A stretch of DNA of 64,000 nucleotides from assembly GCA_020746105.1 (NCBI GenBank), contig CM036617.1:38159898-38223897 (forward strand). The letters run 5' to 3'. The notes below the pieces were generated by a model. The model made no database searches. It was not told where the DNA came from and was given only the letters and a program-made list of their open reading frames with translations. Origin of the DNA: Trogon surrucura. Lineage: Eukaryota > Chordata > Aves > Trogoniformes > Trogonidae. Positions 10,965 to 23,704 of this stretch are shown one piece after another. The number at the start of each line of letters is the position of its first letter. Within the stretch, counting starts at the first letter, position 1. Both the position numbers and the translations under genes were made by a program.

Positions 10965-13900
10965 AGACTGAACACATTAAGACCATGCCTACTCTGACAA
11001 TACTCCTTCTAAAAGGGGTCAGATCTCAGTGCTATGCCCTAGACAGAGACCAGGCTTACAGATAAACAATACAGAAAGTAAACAAGCTTTCGACCCACAC
11101 ACAACTGACAGTACGACAAGCTTTCTGTCTTTAATCTTTGCTTAACGCAGAAAGATTTTCAGCAGTGGGGTTACAACTGTAACACAAAGCCACCATGAGC
11201 AGAATACTCATTTGCTTCAAATGGATGACTGATTATCCAGTTGTGGTCTCTGCTCTTTCATAGACATCTGTCTGCTCTGTAAAGGAACCATGTGGCTTTT
11301 CAGACATCTGGTAACGGCTGATCGTATTCGGGACAAGGGCAGCAGGACTTCTGTTTGGCCAGATTGCAACACAGCACTAAAACAGCAATGAAGAATCTTG
11401 CATTTTACTTGACTCTATAGAGTATTATGAGCCTCCTTCATTCAGAAGCATTCAAGTATTAAATGAAAACCAAAGCCCATTTATGAATACATTGTTCCAG
11501 TTCTATATATGCTGTACAATTAAACAGCCATTACACTGGTAACTGATTACCCAGAATGACTGCAGCCAACCGTAAGGGAGCACGGAAAACTGTATTCACC
11601 ATTTGTTTAGTAATTTTAAAAATAATAATAAAATGAAAAAAGTCCAACCAAGTCTGAGGGTGAAGAGAAGGTCAAATTTCAGTGGATTTTATTGATTAGA
11701 TTTTGTTTACTGCTATGGGGCACACTCTCATGAAACGTGCTACAGAGAAAATGAATTAAACCAAGCTGGAATGGCTCAGGGGGCTCCCAGGGCTTTTAAA
11801 GCAATGTTTTAAAATTATGTCTGGAAAGGGTAGCATGGGACTCAGTGTACACCTGTAGGCTGTGGCAAATTTAGGTCTAATAGGTCTAAAACAATGTAAG
11901 CAAGCCAGTTCTACTAAACATGTGTTAGCAACAGATTTTCTAATGCATGGAAAATGTAAATATATGTATGGTTACCAAAATGAATGAAAATAAGAGGCTG
12001 AATATAATTATTAACAGCGTATCAGATGACAATAAGTACCATCTGCCTGTTTATGAGCAAAATCTTTTCTGGTTGTTATGTTAGACAATCATAGAATGCT
12101 ATGCTTGGAGAATTAGAGCTAAAACTTTCTTAACATTTAAACAAATAAGACACCACTCCTCCACTGCCCTCAAGTACTTTTCTAACAAAGCTATAACAAA
12201 TTGTGGTGGTTTAATAAATTGGGACTCTGCAAGCACTTTTCAAATCTCTGGTTTAATGTACAGTCTTGAAAAATTTTGATATTTCATTATTGGTTTTACT
12301 CATTTGAGTAATAAATACAAATATTGTATAAACTTACAACAGACTAGAAAACCAGTTATGTTCATTATAAAATCATAAGGTTGAATTTCAAAGGAGGGAT
12401 GTTTTCACTAAGTACTAAACTGTATTTCTGTGAACACTTAAGTCACTCTCTTAATTGTAAGTAACTTTGGGAGTTAATCCTCTCAGATTCAAGGAGGCTT
12501 AAACAGTTCTAATCATTTCCCATTAGTACAGAGAATTCTGCTGAAACAGAGTTAGGGTTATTTTTATGGGTTTTTTGTTTGTTTTTTTTTTAATTTATCA
12601 GTATATATAGAAAATGGCACTCACTGAGTGCACAAGCAGTTCAGGGACTAGTCTAGCCCTCAACTGGGCCAATGAAACTTCTGCTTTCACTAGTGCAGGA
12701 TCAGGGATATTGCATTTAGTGTGCAGTAGGAGTTAAAGCATGGTCTTAACTTTTCCATACAGATTCCAGCTGTGAAAGGCCTTGTGTTGCTTCACTGCAC
12801 CCCTTAAGGTTCCCTTACATGACTCCGAATAAAACCTACATTCATCTTTGTTGACCAGCAATTCCACATAAGATACTGAGAGTAGAAATGGCTCTCTATT
12901 AAAAAAGGCACTGCTGGTATAAAATTGTCCCTATTTCTGGCAGTTTTAATTAAAAGAAAGCAAAACCTTTGCTTCATGCTCTCAGAATTACTTGTAGCCA
13001 TATAAGGCTGTATTAAATTGTCAGAGTGTTCACAGGAAAATAAAATAACACCCTGTTGTACACTGGCATTCTGTTTTAACTGCAATGGGCTAAAGACATC
13101 AGCAAGATAAAGCTTGTAGGGATATGTATCATCTTCCATTAGTCACCTGGAATTGCCAGAAAAAATCAGACAGTTTTTTGGGTATGCAAACCTTATTTGC
13201 AAACCTTGTTCTGTCCTTGTTATAAAGAATAATTCATTCTGAAGGGCTCCAAAAATATGTACACAGATGTGAAGACATTGCCTTAGTGGCTAAGAGATTA
13301 CTGAAGTGTATTTTTATCCTTTAAGACCTCAAGTATGCTTGTACTTATTCTCAGGCTGCATCCACATTAATTCCCGTAGTGCATTCATTCCAAGTTCCTG
13401 TCTGCCTGATGCTCAGATTTTTTTCTTGCAAGTAACTGAGCTACATAAGAGGGGAAAAAAAAAAAAAGGAAAAAAAAGAAAAAAAAAAGGATTAGTCCAT
13501 TTTAAAATAAATAACCTGCTTGTTTTGATAATTTCATTACCTTCAAAAATATCAGCACCTGATAGTAAGTTCTTTGATAATTCACATCTTCAGAAAACCC
13601 CTCAAATTGGCACAAAGGTAACCAGAATCAGAAAAATAAGACATTAGTGGGTAATCCACAGAAGGAAAAGGACGAGAGGGAGTAAATTGTGTCATTATCT
13701 CCTTTGCTCTACCTTTGTTACCTGCACTGTGGTTGAAATATGAGTAACAGTTATTATTGATTTTAATAGATAATTCAAAGACTATAATATATTACAAAGA
13801 TTTCAGGGTTTTAGGAGAAATCTGATGTTAAATGAAGGACAGTTTTTGGGGGAGGAGGTCAAGGTCTGTTCCCCAATGGTGAAATGTGATCTCCAGTCCA

Positions 13901-14163
13901 GAAACATTCCAAGTATTTATCTACAAGGAGTTGTGCCATGTCAATGATTTCAATAAGCTATACTTGAAACAGAGTAAGCAAATTTATTTTTTTTTAAAGC
14001 TTGGCTGTAGGTCAGGGTCAACTAGCTAAATAATCTTCCAGTACAAAAAAACCAAACCCAACAATATTTAGTATAAAACTCCTGATTTGAAACATCTATT
14101 TTCTTCTCTTTTCTGGAAGTATGCTAAGGTAAGAAACTTCAGGAAAAAAAAAAATACTATGTG
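10965..14163. other. Unique DNA with A-rich tracts; possible tiny CR1 relic
   Basis: No gene recognised. At 12088-12120 the words ATCATAGAATGCTATG and CTTGGAGAATTAGAG could be a decayed minus-strand CR1 3' end, but it is too short to call. A-rich low complexity lies at 13449-13491. Confidence 0.45.
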
Positions 14164-14580
14164 ACATAGAACCATGTAATCATAGAAAACTAGGTTGAAT
14201 GGGACCTCAAGGATCATATGGTACAACCTTTCTTGGCAAAAACATGGACTAGACAAGATGGCCCAACACCTTGTCCAGCTGAATCTTACACATGTCCAAT
14301 GTTGGAGAATCCACCACTTCCCTTGGGAGATTATTCCAATGGTTGAATTTTCTTACTGTGAAAATTTTCGTCTTGTCTCCTATTGTAATCTCCCCAGGAG
14401 TAGCTTGTATCCATTAATCCTCACCTTTTCCATGTTGTTCCTTGTATAAAAAAAAAGTCTCCATCTTCTTTGTAGCCAAAATTCATCAGAATACACTTGA
14501 TCCCATCATCCAGATCTCTTAGGAAGATATTAAATGGTGTTGGTCCCAATCTCAAACCCCGTGATAGCCCCTAGGAGGAT

Positions 14581-15084
14581 TCATTCCCTAACTTTCCCAG
14601 AGACTAAAGTAAGACTGATGAGCCTACAATTTCCTGGATCCTCCTTTATGACCTTCTTGTAGGTGGGGGTAACATCAGCCTTCTTGCAGTCTTCTGGGAC
14701 ATCCTCTGATCTCCATGACTTCTCAAAGGTTATGGAGAGTGGCCTCACAACAACGTCAGCCAATTGTCTTAACAGCTTCAGATGGATAACTTTTGCGTTT
14801 GTCGAATTTGTAGCTCCTGGAATAACTCACAAACCAACTCTTCCTTCACTGACAGTGGGTCTGTGTCTGCATCACCTTGGACTTTTTATTCCCAGGGCCT
14901 AGGGCTCAGCAATGCGAGTAAAGATAGAGCTGAAGTAAGTGTTGGAAACCTCTGCCTTTTCAGCATTGTTGGTGACTAATTCACCTCTCCTGTTTAACAG
15001 CAGACTGATCTTTTCCCTCTGTTTCTGTTCATCATTTATATGCCTAAAGAGCCCCTTATTGTAATTTTTGACGTATTTGGCCAA
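14581..15084 (-). pseudogene. CR1 ORF2 linker and RT N-terminus remnant
   Basis: On the minus strand 15084-14899 encodes KNYNKGLFRHIN and NRRGELVTNNAEKAEV, matching the linker before the CR1 reverse transcriptase (typically KGFFKYIN ... LVTKDIEKAEVLNAFFASVF). From 14763, LSITFEKSWRSEDVPEDCKK and EDPGNCRLISLT match the RT entry block, in which DPGNYRPVSLT is usual. The catalytic blocks (SGVPQG, FADD) are not present. It is a dead fragment. Confidence 0.88.
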
Positions 15085-15299
15085 TCTGAATTTGAGTTGA
15101 GCTTTTGCTTTTCTAACAGCATCTTTGCATGCCTCAGCAATGACCTTGTAGATCTCAACAGTTATTCATCCATTTTTTTCTGTTTCTGGTACATTCTTTA
15201 TTGGTTTTGAGCAGACTCAGAAGCTCGCAGTTAAGCCAAGGGGGACCTTTACTTCACTTATTTCCTTACCTTTAAAGGGGATGAAATGTTGTTGTTCTT

Positions 15300-16000
15300 A
15301 CAGGAGAGTGTTCTTGAAAAACTCCCAGCACTCACTCCTTTATCTTAGATGAAATTTTCCCACAGAATCCATCCTAACCAAGCTCTTAGCAAGCTGAAGC
15401 TTACTCTTCTAAAATCTAAAACCTTTGTCTCAGTACTAATCTTCAACACACTCATCAGGATCCCAAACTCTGCAATATTGTAATCACTGCAACCAAGACT
15501 ATCACTAATCTATATATTGTAAAGCAAGTTTTCTCAGTTTGTGAGTACCAAGACCTTCAGTGTCTCATTCTTGGTTGGCATATCTAACATGTATGAAGAA
15601 GCAATCCTCTACACATTCCGGGAAATTGATGGATGATATGTGAGCTGCAGTATTGTTCTTCCAACAAATGTCTGGGTAGCTGAAGTCACCTACAAGAAAC
15701 AGGTTCTGTAGAGCTCAAGCTTGTTTAAGTAACACAAATATTGCTTGGTTGGCTTTATTGTCTTTGTTTGGCTGTTTGTAGCAAATGTCTGTTGTAAGAT
15801 CCCCTTTGAAGATGACCCCTCTGTTCTTGACCCAGAGGCATTCAACAGGGTTTACATGATCACCATAGCTGACTTCTATACTTTCAAGGTTTTCCTTAAC
15901 ATATAGTACAACTACTTCTCCTTCTCCTCTTCCCTGCCTTTCTTTACAAAACAGCCTATAGACATCTGTTATGATCCTTCAGTCATCTGAGTTGACCCAC
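15300..16000 (-). pseudogene. CR1 ORF2 endonuclease remnant
   Basis: The minus strand at 15690-15670 encodes GDFSYPD, the GDFNYPD block of the APE-type endonuclease that nicks target DNA, followed by ICWKNN. At 15488-15480 it encodes SDY within LGCSDYNI, where active enzymes have SDH; the catalytic histidine is lost here. Neighbouring frames are interrupted, so no enzyme can be made. Confidence 0.82.
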
Positions 16001-16156
16001 CATACTTCACTTATTCTTATGGTATCATAACTTTCTGACTGGGTGCAGAGGTGGCTCATCTTCTGGTTCTCATCTTGGGAGGCAGCTAAGGAACATTTGT
16101 CACTGCTCTGGTTTGCCTGGCTTATTCCGCAGTTGCATGCAATGGTGTGAGCATTG

Positions 16157-16673
16157 TCACTTTGGGCCCTGCCCCCTCCATTCCTTCAGTTTAAAACTGC
16201 TGCCAAAGATTTCCTTGCTTATTCTGGACAGGTGGATCCCACTCCTTTGTAACAGGCTACAGTCATGAAAGAATCTTCTGTTGTCATAAATGCGAAAACT
16301 CTCACTACAATGGAGCACCAACAATGGAGCCAGAATTTGATTTGCATCTTGCATTTATTTCTGACTGCACCGTTTCCTCCTACTGGTAAAATGGAAGAAA
16401 AGGTAACTCGGGCATCAATGCTTTTCGCTTGCATCCCCAGGGCTTTGTAGTCTTCTTTGATTCTGCCCCGATTCCAGCTTACAGTGTCATTCGTGTCCAC
16501 ATGAAAAGGCAGCAATGGATAGGAGTCATTGCTCTTTTGACAGGTTGTGGCACCCTCTCGACAGCATCTTGGATCTTAACTCCTGGAAGGCAGGACACCT
16601 CTCGTGACTCCCTGTCAGGCTGGCAGATGGGCGTCTCGATGCCCCTTAACAGATCATGACCCTCTATGAGCAC
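16157..16673 (-). pseudogene. CR1 ORF1 esterase (SGNH hydrolase-like) remnant
   Basis: CR1 ORF1 proteins carry an SGNH/GDSL-type esterase domain. On the minus strand, 16673-16479 encodes GHDLLRGIETPICQPDRES and VSCLPGVKIQDAVERVPQ; the overlapping frame 16515-16219 encodes HVDTNDT, GRIKEDYKALGMQAKSIDA and FSSILPVGGNGAVRNK; 16354-16157 encodes SGIHLSRISKEIFGS. These correspond to the family blocks GDSLLRGTE, HVGTNDT and DGIHLS. The nucleophile block reads GHD instead of GDS, and the D-x-x-H block has lost its aspartate while keeping its histidine. At least two frame changes separate the pieces. It is not functional. Confidence 0.85.
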
Positions 16674-16978
16674 TCATAGCTTCTTTATTGCAGTATCCAC
16701 TGTGTGCTACTGGTACAGTTTCTCCTTGCAGACCTTTCTTGTGAGTGTCTACAGTTGTTAAAGCTTCCTATCTGGCTTCTGCTGTAATGCTGGAGCGTGG
16801 GGACTGAAGCAGGGTCTAGCTTTTGCGGGTCACCGGTGTCTGAGATGCCTCATTCTCTGTGGTGTCTGCTACATCAGCATGGTTCAGAAATCACTTACCT
16901 ATCTCTGTCGCAGGCATTTTAAAAATGCACAGCCTTTTAACTGTTTCCTGAAACTCAACTACTTGACGCAACAGACCA

Positions 16979-17255
16979 TCACAGAGTCATAGAATTGTTT
17001 AAGTTGGGAAAGACCTTTAAGAACATCAAGTCCAACTATTAACCTAGTAATGCCAGGTCCATCACTAAACCATGTCCCTAACCACCACACCTACAAGTCG
17101 TTGAAATACCTTCAGGAATGGTGACTCAGACACTTCCCTGGGCAGCCTGTTCCAGTGTTTGACAACCCGTTCAGTGAAGAAACATTTCCTAATATACAAT
17201 ATAAACCTTCCCTGGCTCAACTTGAGGCCACTTCTTGTCCAATTTATTACTACAT
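16979..17255 (-). mobile_element. CR1 LINE 3' end inserted by the older CR1
   Basis: Begins with the minus-strand tail (ATCACAGAGTCATAGAATTG) and runs through the CR1 3' UTR and the last ORF2 codons; the minus strand encodes [20 protein letters not shown] and [12 protein letters not shown]. It is 5'-truncated at about 17255. It lies between the old CR1 ORF1 and a GC-richer block that may be that element's 5' part, so it probably inserted into it. Confidence 0.9.
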
Positions 17256-17690
17256 TAATCTGTGCGCATCTTTTGTGGGTTTTTACTTTTTCTCCAGGAG
17301 AAGGAAGTTGCAACCTACCATCTATGCTGAGGTCTCTCTTTCCTTACCAGTTCCATCCATGTGGAAGTGTCAGAGATCTCAGGGGATTTTTCTCTAGAAA
17401 CACTGGTTTTAACTCTGAGGCAATTGCTCCCCATTATGTCAGAGTACTTCCCCTGGCTGTGGGCCTACAAGCAGGGTGCATGGTCCTCCTCACGTGCCCT
17501 TCTTCAGTGAAAGGGCTGCACAAGCTGCGGGATCCTCTTGATTCTAGTTTGCAGGCCTTGCTCTCAGCTCTCCTGGTCACTAGTTCTCTCCAGGGCCCTC
17601 CCAATATCCCATGGTTGCTCCTGGCAATGCCCAAGCCCTGTCAACCTGAGCTGCCTGCCTAAAGGATGTTCTATTCAGAAGACAGGATCA
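17256..17690 (-). other. GC-richer block, possibly the 5' part of the old CR1
   Basis: This is more GC-rich than its surroundings and has open frames on both strands (167 codons on plus at 17159-17662, 66 codons on minus at 17634-17434). The minus frame (ACKLESRGSRSLCSPFTEEG) has the composition of a CR1 ORF1/5' UTR region and lies where that would be expected, but I cannot match it to a defined block. It could be an unrelated sequence. Confidence 0.3.
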
Positions 17691-18750
17691 AACTTTGTAT
17701 CTTTCTAGGAAGAAAGACTTCTTTTTAAAATGCTGACATTAGAAGGTTTACAGAAATCAATATGATAGCATATTTCAGGAACTTTACACATTAATAATGT
17801 CCAAAGCTTCCTTTCTTGAACAGAATTCCCATTACCTCAAATAAATCCAAGCAAAAAAAAAAGCATTACATGAACAGTTTAAAAAAAAAGTGGAAAAAAG
17901 TAAACAATAATATTTCTCAGGCTTTTACTCTCCCTTCTTAAATCTCAACAAAATCAGTATAAGTGTAAAGGTTTAACACAACATGGAAAACAGAAACTCT
18001 CTTGCAGATGTGAAAAAACATTTTTCAGAGATAAAAGTATATTTCATTTCAACCTTTTCAATAAATACAGTCCTCTTTATAGTAATACTCTCTTTACTGT
18101 ATTTAAATATGAAATACAGAGCAAGTTATATATTAACCTTGTCCTACAATTAGTTTTATTTTAATTTTTTGTTTGTTCGATTGATTTTATTTTAATAGGC
18201 ATGAGAAACAAGATACTAGAGAGGAAGGAAGTAACAGGATTAAGTGACACACCTGAGTTCATAAGGTGACAACAAGTGCGGCAATGCATTACATATTGCA
18301 TTACAATATATCTGTATTGACTTCCAGTCCAGGACAGCACCTCTCTCTGAGTATTCAACAACAATTGTATATAAGATATACAGTCACAAATGTGCATGTA
18401 AGAACCACATACAGACAGAAAAACTTTATCATGTGTGATTGCATTTAAACCTATTCACTCAGAATTTGGGATTAGGATAGAATAAGAAATGTTTTGAAAT
18501 ACACTATATATTTGTATGTGTCTCATAAACTAATGGAGAGCTATTTAAAAACTGGTTTAGACATCTTAAAAATTTCATTGGAGCAGTTTTTCATTTTCTT
18601 TTCTCCCACCTGCTAAGCCAGGTGCCACAGTCTTTGTGAACCCAGATGTCCACAGCTCAGAAGGAGATGTACAGCTCCTGTTAATGTGCTGAAATAGTGA
18701 CTATGTGCATTAAAAAGCCAAGTGTTTGGTACAAGGACAATTGTATCCAC
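17691..18750. other. Unique AT-rich DNA, no gene seen
   Basis: A-rich short runs near 17850-17895; otherwise nothing recognised. Confidence 0.5.
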
Positions 18751-18867
18751 ATAATCACAGAATTAGAGACTATTAGGGGCTAGAAGGGACCTCCAAAGAT
18801 CATCTAGTCAACCGCCCTGCCAAAGAAGGATCACCTAGAATAGGTCACACAGAAATGTGTCCAAATG
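18751..18867 (-). mobile_element. CR1 LINE 3' stub
   Basis: Minus-strand CR1 3' UTR: tail words ATAATCACAGAAT, then GAAGGGACCTCCAAAGATCATCTAGTC and GGATCACCTAGAATAGGTCACACAG. About 117 bp, 5'-truncated. Confidence 0.9.
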
Positions 18868-21800
18868 TACAGCATACAAATACACATGCTTTGATGGAGT
18901 AAAATCTGACTCTTTTCAGTGTAATAACTAAACACATACATTAATGAGTATAATTTTACTAAGTCAAGTTCATCACACATTTTGTTTTGATGGTAAGCTG
19001 TTTGTCCAGTTTACTTTGTAGTGTTCTCACAGTAGCACACAGCAGTTCTGCCTGATGAAATAAGTTCTCATTTGCCAATTTGCGTATGTATATATATGTT
19101 GATTACATATGGGAGCATATGTGTGTGTATCTATGTATTAGTAAACTTCCATATACATATGTGTATACATATATTAAAATATATACAGAAGTTTATGAAT
19201 ACCTAACTTCATATACCTATATGTACATAACACACTGCAAATACTTAGACATTCTAGATCTTTCAGAAAATCTGAGATTTCTCTGTGGTTCATAAAAAAG
19301 TTGTTGTTGGTCTTAGACTGTTATGTGCCAAAGCAGTGTCCATGACTAATACACTAAAAAAACCTAGTATTGACATCCTTATTAGTAGCCTCACAAAAAA
19401 AAACCAAAACAAAACAAAACCAAAAACCACTCACAAAAAAAAACCAACTCACAAAACTTGTTCAAAAAGAAATACAAACTGAATCCAGTCCGTGTAACCT
19501 TAGGCCACTGAGACATGAGCCTGGGGCACTTACCTGTCATGTATCCCTTTACACCTCTAAATCCCCACAGTAACAGACCATCTGCACCCGTAATCAGATG
19601 GCCAGACTTTAGAGCAACACACCTTGTTTATAAAGGGCAATTCTAATTTACAACCAACTCTATTTTAGGAGGTACTCTGGGAGCAAACCTCTGATGCTTT
19701 CAGATCAACCATCTGTCTCCACTCTTGCCAAGTTACCTCTAGGTTATGCTCTTTCCCCTCTTCAGCATATTATCCTGCCTACTGCACACTCACACAGAGG
19801 GAAGATCAAGAGAAAGAGCATTTGAGCAGGTACAACAAGGAATAATCCTACAATATATGTTTACATAATTTTCTAAACAGATACGGTTTCAAAGACAGAA
19901 TGAAGCAGTTTTAGGCACTTTCTGCTGTGGTATTTGCTGTTCCTTGTGGCCCTGACTTTCAAGGGAGGGGAGGCAGTGCTGGTACATGGACAAGCTCCTT
20001 GCACAGTCTAAAAGCATCAACACTACTCATCTAGGTTTGTGCCATCAGGCTCCTAGGGCTTAGAACACCCCTGTGTGGTCTTGGGCATCTCTGCCCAAAC
20101 CCATCGCATCACCCACAAATGGCTCTCCCGGAGAAATTAGCTCTCTTCTATTGCCAGCTGCAGCTACATTCACCTCTAGAAGACTAGTCTATCAGATAAG
20201 TTTGATGCCAGCTTTACTGCTCTGCAAAGTGGCTTATCCTGAAAATAAACTCAGTTTACAGCATGCCAATTAATACAGGGAAGTGCAATCATTAGGAAAA
20301 TCCAGCACCTTGGACCACACCTATGCTGGTTTGAAGATGTTCACCTGTGAGGTGCCAAAGACATGGCACAATTCTCATTGTCCTGTTGCCTTAATTTGTG
20401 CCAATACATCACAAAGTTGCAGCAGATTTTGAACAGATAGCACAGGTGAAACTACTTCCTGGAAGAAGCTGAAGTGGGACCAAGATTCCAGCAAATTTCT
20501 GAGCAGCATGCTATTTCACTGCTCCAAGCACATATCCCACCCATCAGCGAGAGCAGCCACAAGCAACAGAATTTCTGCTGCACTAGACACGATGTTAGTA
20601 CTCATGTTCCTGGGAAATAAAAAAGGAAGGCAGGAATAAAATATAGAAGTTTAAGGAAAAGATGGATAGATCAAGTATTTCGTTATTTGCAAAGAGGCAT
20701 GAAAAAGTTTTTGCTGCCTTCCGTCAGCAGACTGATAGACCGTGACCATTGTAAAACTAGCTCCAGTACAATCCACACAGCTATGTTGAAAATCTGTCAG
20801 TCTCCAGAGTAGCAGAGTTAGCAAATTTCATGTTTGCTAAATTCACATTTGTATCAGCTGCATAATGTAACAACCTCGGGAAAAAAAATTTAAAAATTTG
20901 AAAAATACCTTTAAGGACAGCTAGAGTAAGTGGTTTTAGCAGTCTGAATACTACTGATACGATGTTGTAAAAATAGATTTCGGCATAATAACAGCAGCTC
21001 TGGGAGTATCTATCATTTTTGTTTAAATAGCACTAAATCTCTATAGAGAAATTCTGTGAAATGGTACCGAGGCAACATAAAATTTGTTTTGAATAAAATA
21101 TTATAAGTTCTTTTGAGGAAATGCCTAAATATTTATAGTTATGTTATTATTCACTAGGTATGTGAAATATTCAGATGAACTTGGTTTTGGTTCACATAAC
21201 CCCTGTATCATCCAATTCCTTCATCACTTTCAAATACCATCTCTTTTCACTGTGGTGACAGGGTATACTGAAAAGAATACCAGCTGAATTGCTCCTTCAG
21301 CATCAGTCTTGCATCATTTTCTTGAGAAACCTGCCTAGTCCTGGAGTAAGTAAAGCTTCATGAATTCATATCCTATATATCAACATTAGTGCTTTGATTA
21401 TGGGTGTAACTTTACAACGGTATTATAACAATATAACTTGCAGTTAAGACAAAAGTAATGTTGATGCAGCTTATTTCTGGATAAAGAAATAAATGGTCAT
21501 TCTAGAAACAACTGCAGAGATGGATGCAATGGCCAGATTTTCTGTTTCCCTCCCAGATTCCACCTCACACCTTCCTACTGAACCTAGCTGTGGATCAGTA
21601 TCACTATGGTCTACTTCTGTCTAAATGAAATGAGTTAGCAAAGGGTTATTATTTAAATGGTTCAGATCTGCACACAGATATCCTGGAAACAACTCCACTG
21701 TTGAAAAATATGACCACACAACATATCTTGCTATTTATTGGCACTTGTCAGCCAAATTTGATTTAGGACTTTTGAAGTGTTCTTATAACCAACATAATAA

Positions 21801-23704
21801 AAACAAGTTAAGTGAAGCCAGGTCCTGTACTTAAAATTCTTGAGCTGATCTGACAAGGCAAGGAATATGTTCTCCATTATTTTCCACATCTAAAATTCAG
21901 ATACCTCTCACTTTCCACCACAAAATTTCAGTTCTTTAAACAAGAAACAGAGATTTTATTATTTTAATTTCTAATTTGAAAATAATTTTAAAAGAACATT
22001 TTTATTTGCTATCGTTTATCCCCTTCTTAAACATTCTAGGAAAACATGAGATCTGAGATTTTTCTGCAAGAGTATTTCAGGGAAGTGGGAATTTATATTA
22101 AAATATGTTCCTTAAAGCAAAAAAGGGCTACGAAATGTTGCATTTAATTATAAATAAATGAGTAGAACAGTCTTGGTCAACCCATTTCCATTCTGTTAAG
22201 AACATCAACAGAGTTCATTTGAGTGCTGAAGGATACATATAATCAGAATGAACATAAAGAAAGTCAGGGATGTTATTTTCTTTTTGGTGAAATATTGATG
22301 TAATTCAAGTTCCAAACTGTTTCTGAATGCTACAATATAATTCTCTCAAGTGTCACTTCTTCAGTATCACTGTACCAGTGTAGTTTTTTCTGGTTTACTT
22401 TGTCCTCATCTCCTTGCTGGCAAGGCTGAGGTCCAGATGGATATTTCATGTTGAAGCAAAACTCTTATTGCTTGTATATCATAATGGGGTATACATAGTG
22501 AAAGGAAAATCTGCTAGATAACTGATTCCAAAGTCAATTATCAGCCTACCAAAAGCTGAGACCTGTTTCCACTTTTTTTTTCAGACATAGATCAAAATAA
22601 AAGATGAAATGGTGATTCTGTGAGAGTTTCTGTATTTATTACTTATGCAACATTATGATTATCTACCTACCTACCTGTGTTGGTACATAAAACCCAGAAC
22701 AAATAAATACACATATAAATATATGTAATTAAGGTACACAATGGAATAAGAGTTTCTGTTTGTTGCCTTCTAAATTTTCTGCTTATTTCATTACACAAAT
22801 GCTCTATCATACAAGAGCACATCAACCAATACACATTGCAAAGTTCAAATATCATGTATAAGTTAGTAATTTATATGCAAAAGTTGACAGTGTCAGGTAT
22901 TGTAATCTTTATTATTATTATTCATTATTCTTCAAACATTTCTCCCTGAATCGTAAAACCTTGTTGTATTCTATCTTGAAAAATCTAGAAGACTGCAGTT
23001 TATAGGAAGGAGTGTGCTATTGCACATGAATAAAGAACATACATCCTTTCTTTTGAATAATTAGATTTTTTTTCTTTTTTCCTTGAATTACATTTTGCCA
23101 AACCCTTAGGTTCTGAAGCAATAATTCATGACCCTAGTTCTAGCTTCACATATCTGAAGTATTGAATGGAAAAATATAATTTGCCTTCTTTTATTTGAAC
23201 CTTTAGAAATAAAATTTTCATGGTTCTCCCTCTAATGGTAGGACTGATAGCATTTCTTTATGATTCTTAAGAAGAACGTTGAGATATATAATTTCTGTGA
23301 GGCTGTAAAAATGCAATTGAGCAAACATCAAAAAAAGTCTGCTTCATTCTGAAAGCTGACCAGAGTGGGATTTGAAACACAAAGAGACTATTGTCAGTCT
23401 CCCCTACCTTCTTTCTAAATAAGAACAAAAGCAATCATCCATGCTTTAGGTCAAGGAAATAAGAAATGAGGCAGATTTAGATGATAGGAACCTGTAATAA
23501 ACAGATCCGTGAATGTTTGCATTAAATATGCCTTGGCACATTACAAACCCCCAGTTTGGTACAGAACAGATAAGTGCCAAATAGAATATGGAAGAGGGGG
23601 TCTGATAAGGCTAAGCAGGAAATGGATGCCTCAGGGTAGGAGTCTTCTGAAGGCAGGACAACCTTGCCTTGTAGCTTACCTCCCATGGATTGTTGAAGGG
23701 CAAT
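18868..23704. other. Unique AT-rich DNA with short simple-repeat patches
   Basis: Alternating purine-pyrimidine AT/GT-rich DNA lies at about 19083-19180 (TATATATG, GTGTGTGTAT, ATACATATGTG words) and an A/C-rich run at 19391-19460. No exon or known repeat was supported. Confidence 0.5.

Larger units (their letters stand above)
14164..16950 (-). mobile_element. Old, near full-structure CR1 LINE (minus strand)
   Basis: Reading the minus strand from 16950 down to 14164, CR1 parts appear in the expected order: an SGNH-esterase ORF1 (about 16650-16160), the ORF2 endonuclease (about 16000-15300), the endonuclease-RT linker (15084-14899), the start of the reverse transcriptase (14763-14581) and the ORF2 C-terminus plus 3' UTR (14450-14164, with ATCATAGAA at the tail). 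Most of the RT domain between the N-terminal block and the C-terminal block is missing, leaving only about 100 bp. Frames are broken throughout and divergence is high, so this is one of the older CR1 copies in the window. Most avian CR1 copies are strongly 5'-truncated; this one retains ORF1. The 5' end is uncertain because a second CR1 begins at 16979. Confidence 0.88.

Noticed and set aside
12088-12120. Possible minus-strand CR1 tail
   Set aside because: About 30 bp of weak similarity, not enough to separate from chance. The same applies to 60286-60340.
17159-17662. 167-codon plus-strand frame
   Set aside because: Its first third is the antisense of a CR1 3' end; the rest lies in a GC-rich block that is probably also CR1.
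23509-23704. N-terminal extension of the CR1 RT frame
   Set aside because: It does not match the CR1 region upstream of [12 protein letters not shown]; it is flanking DNA that happens to be open.
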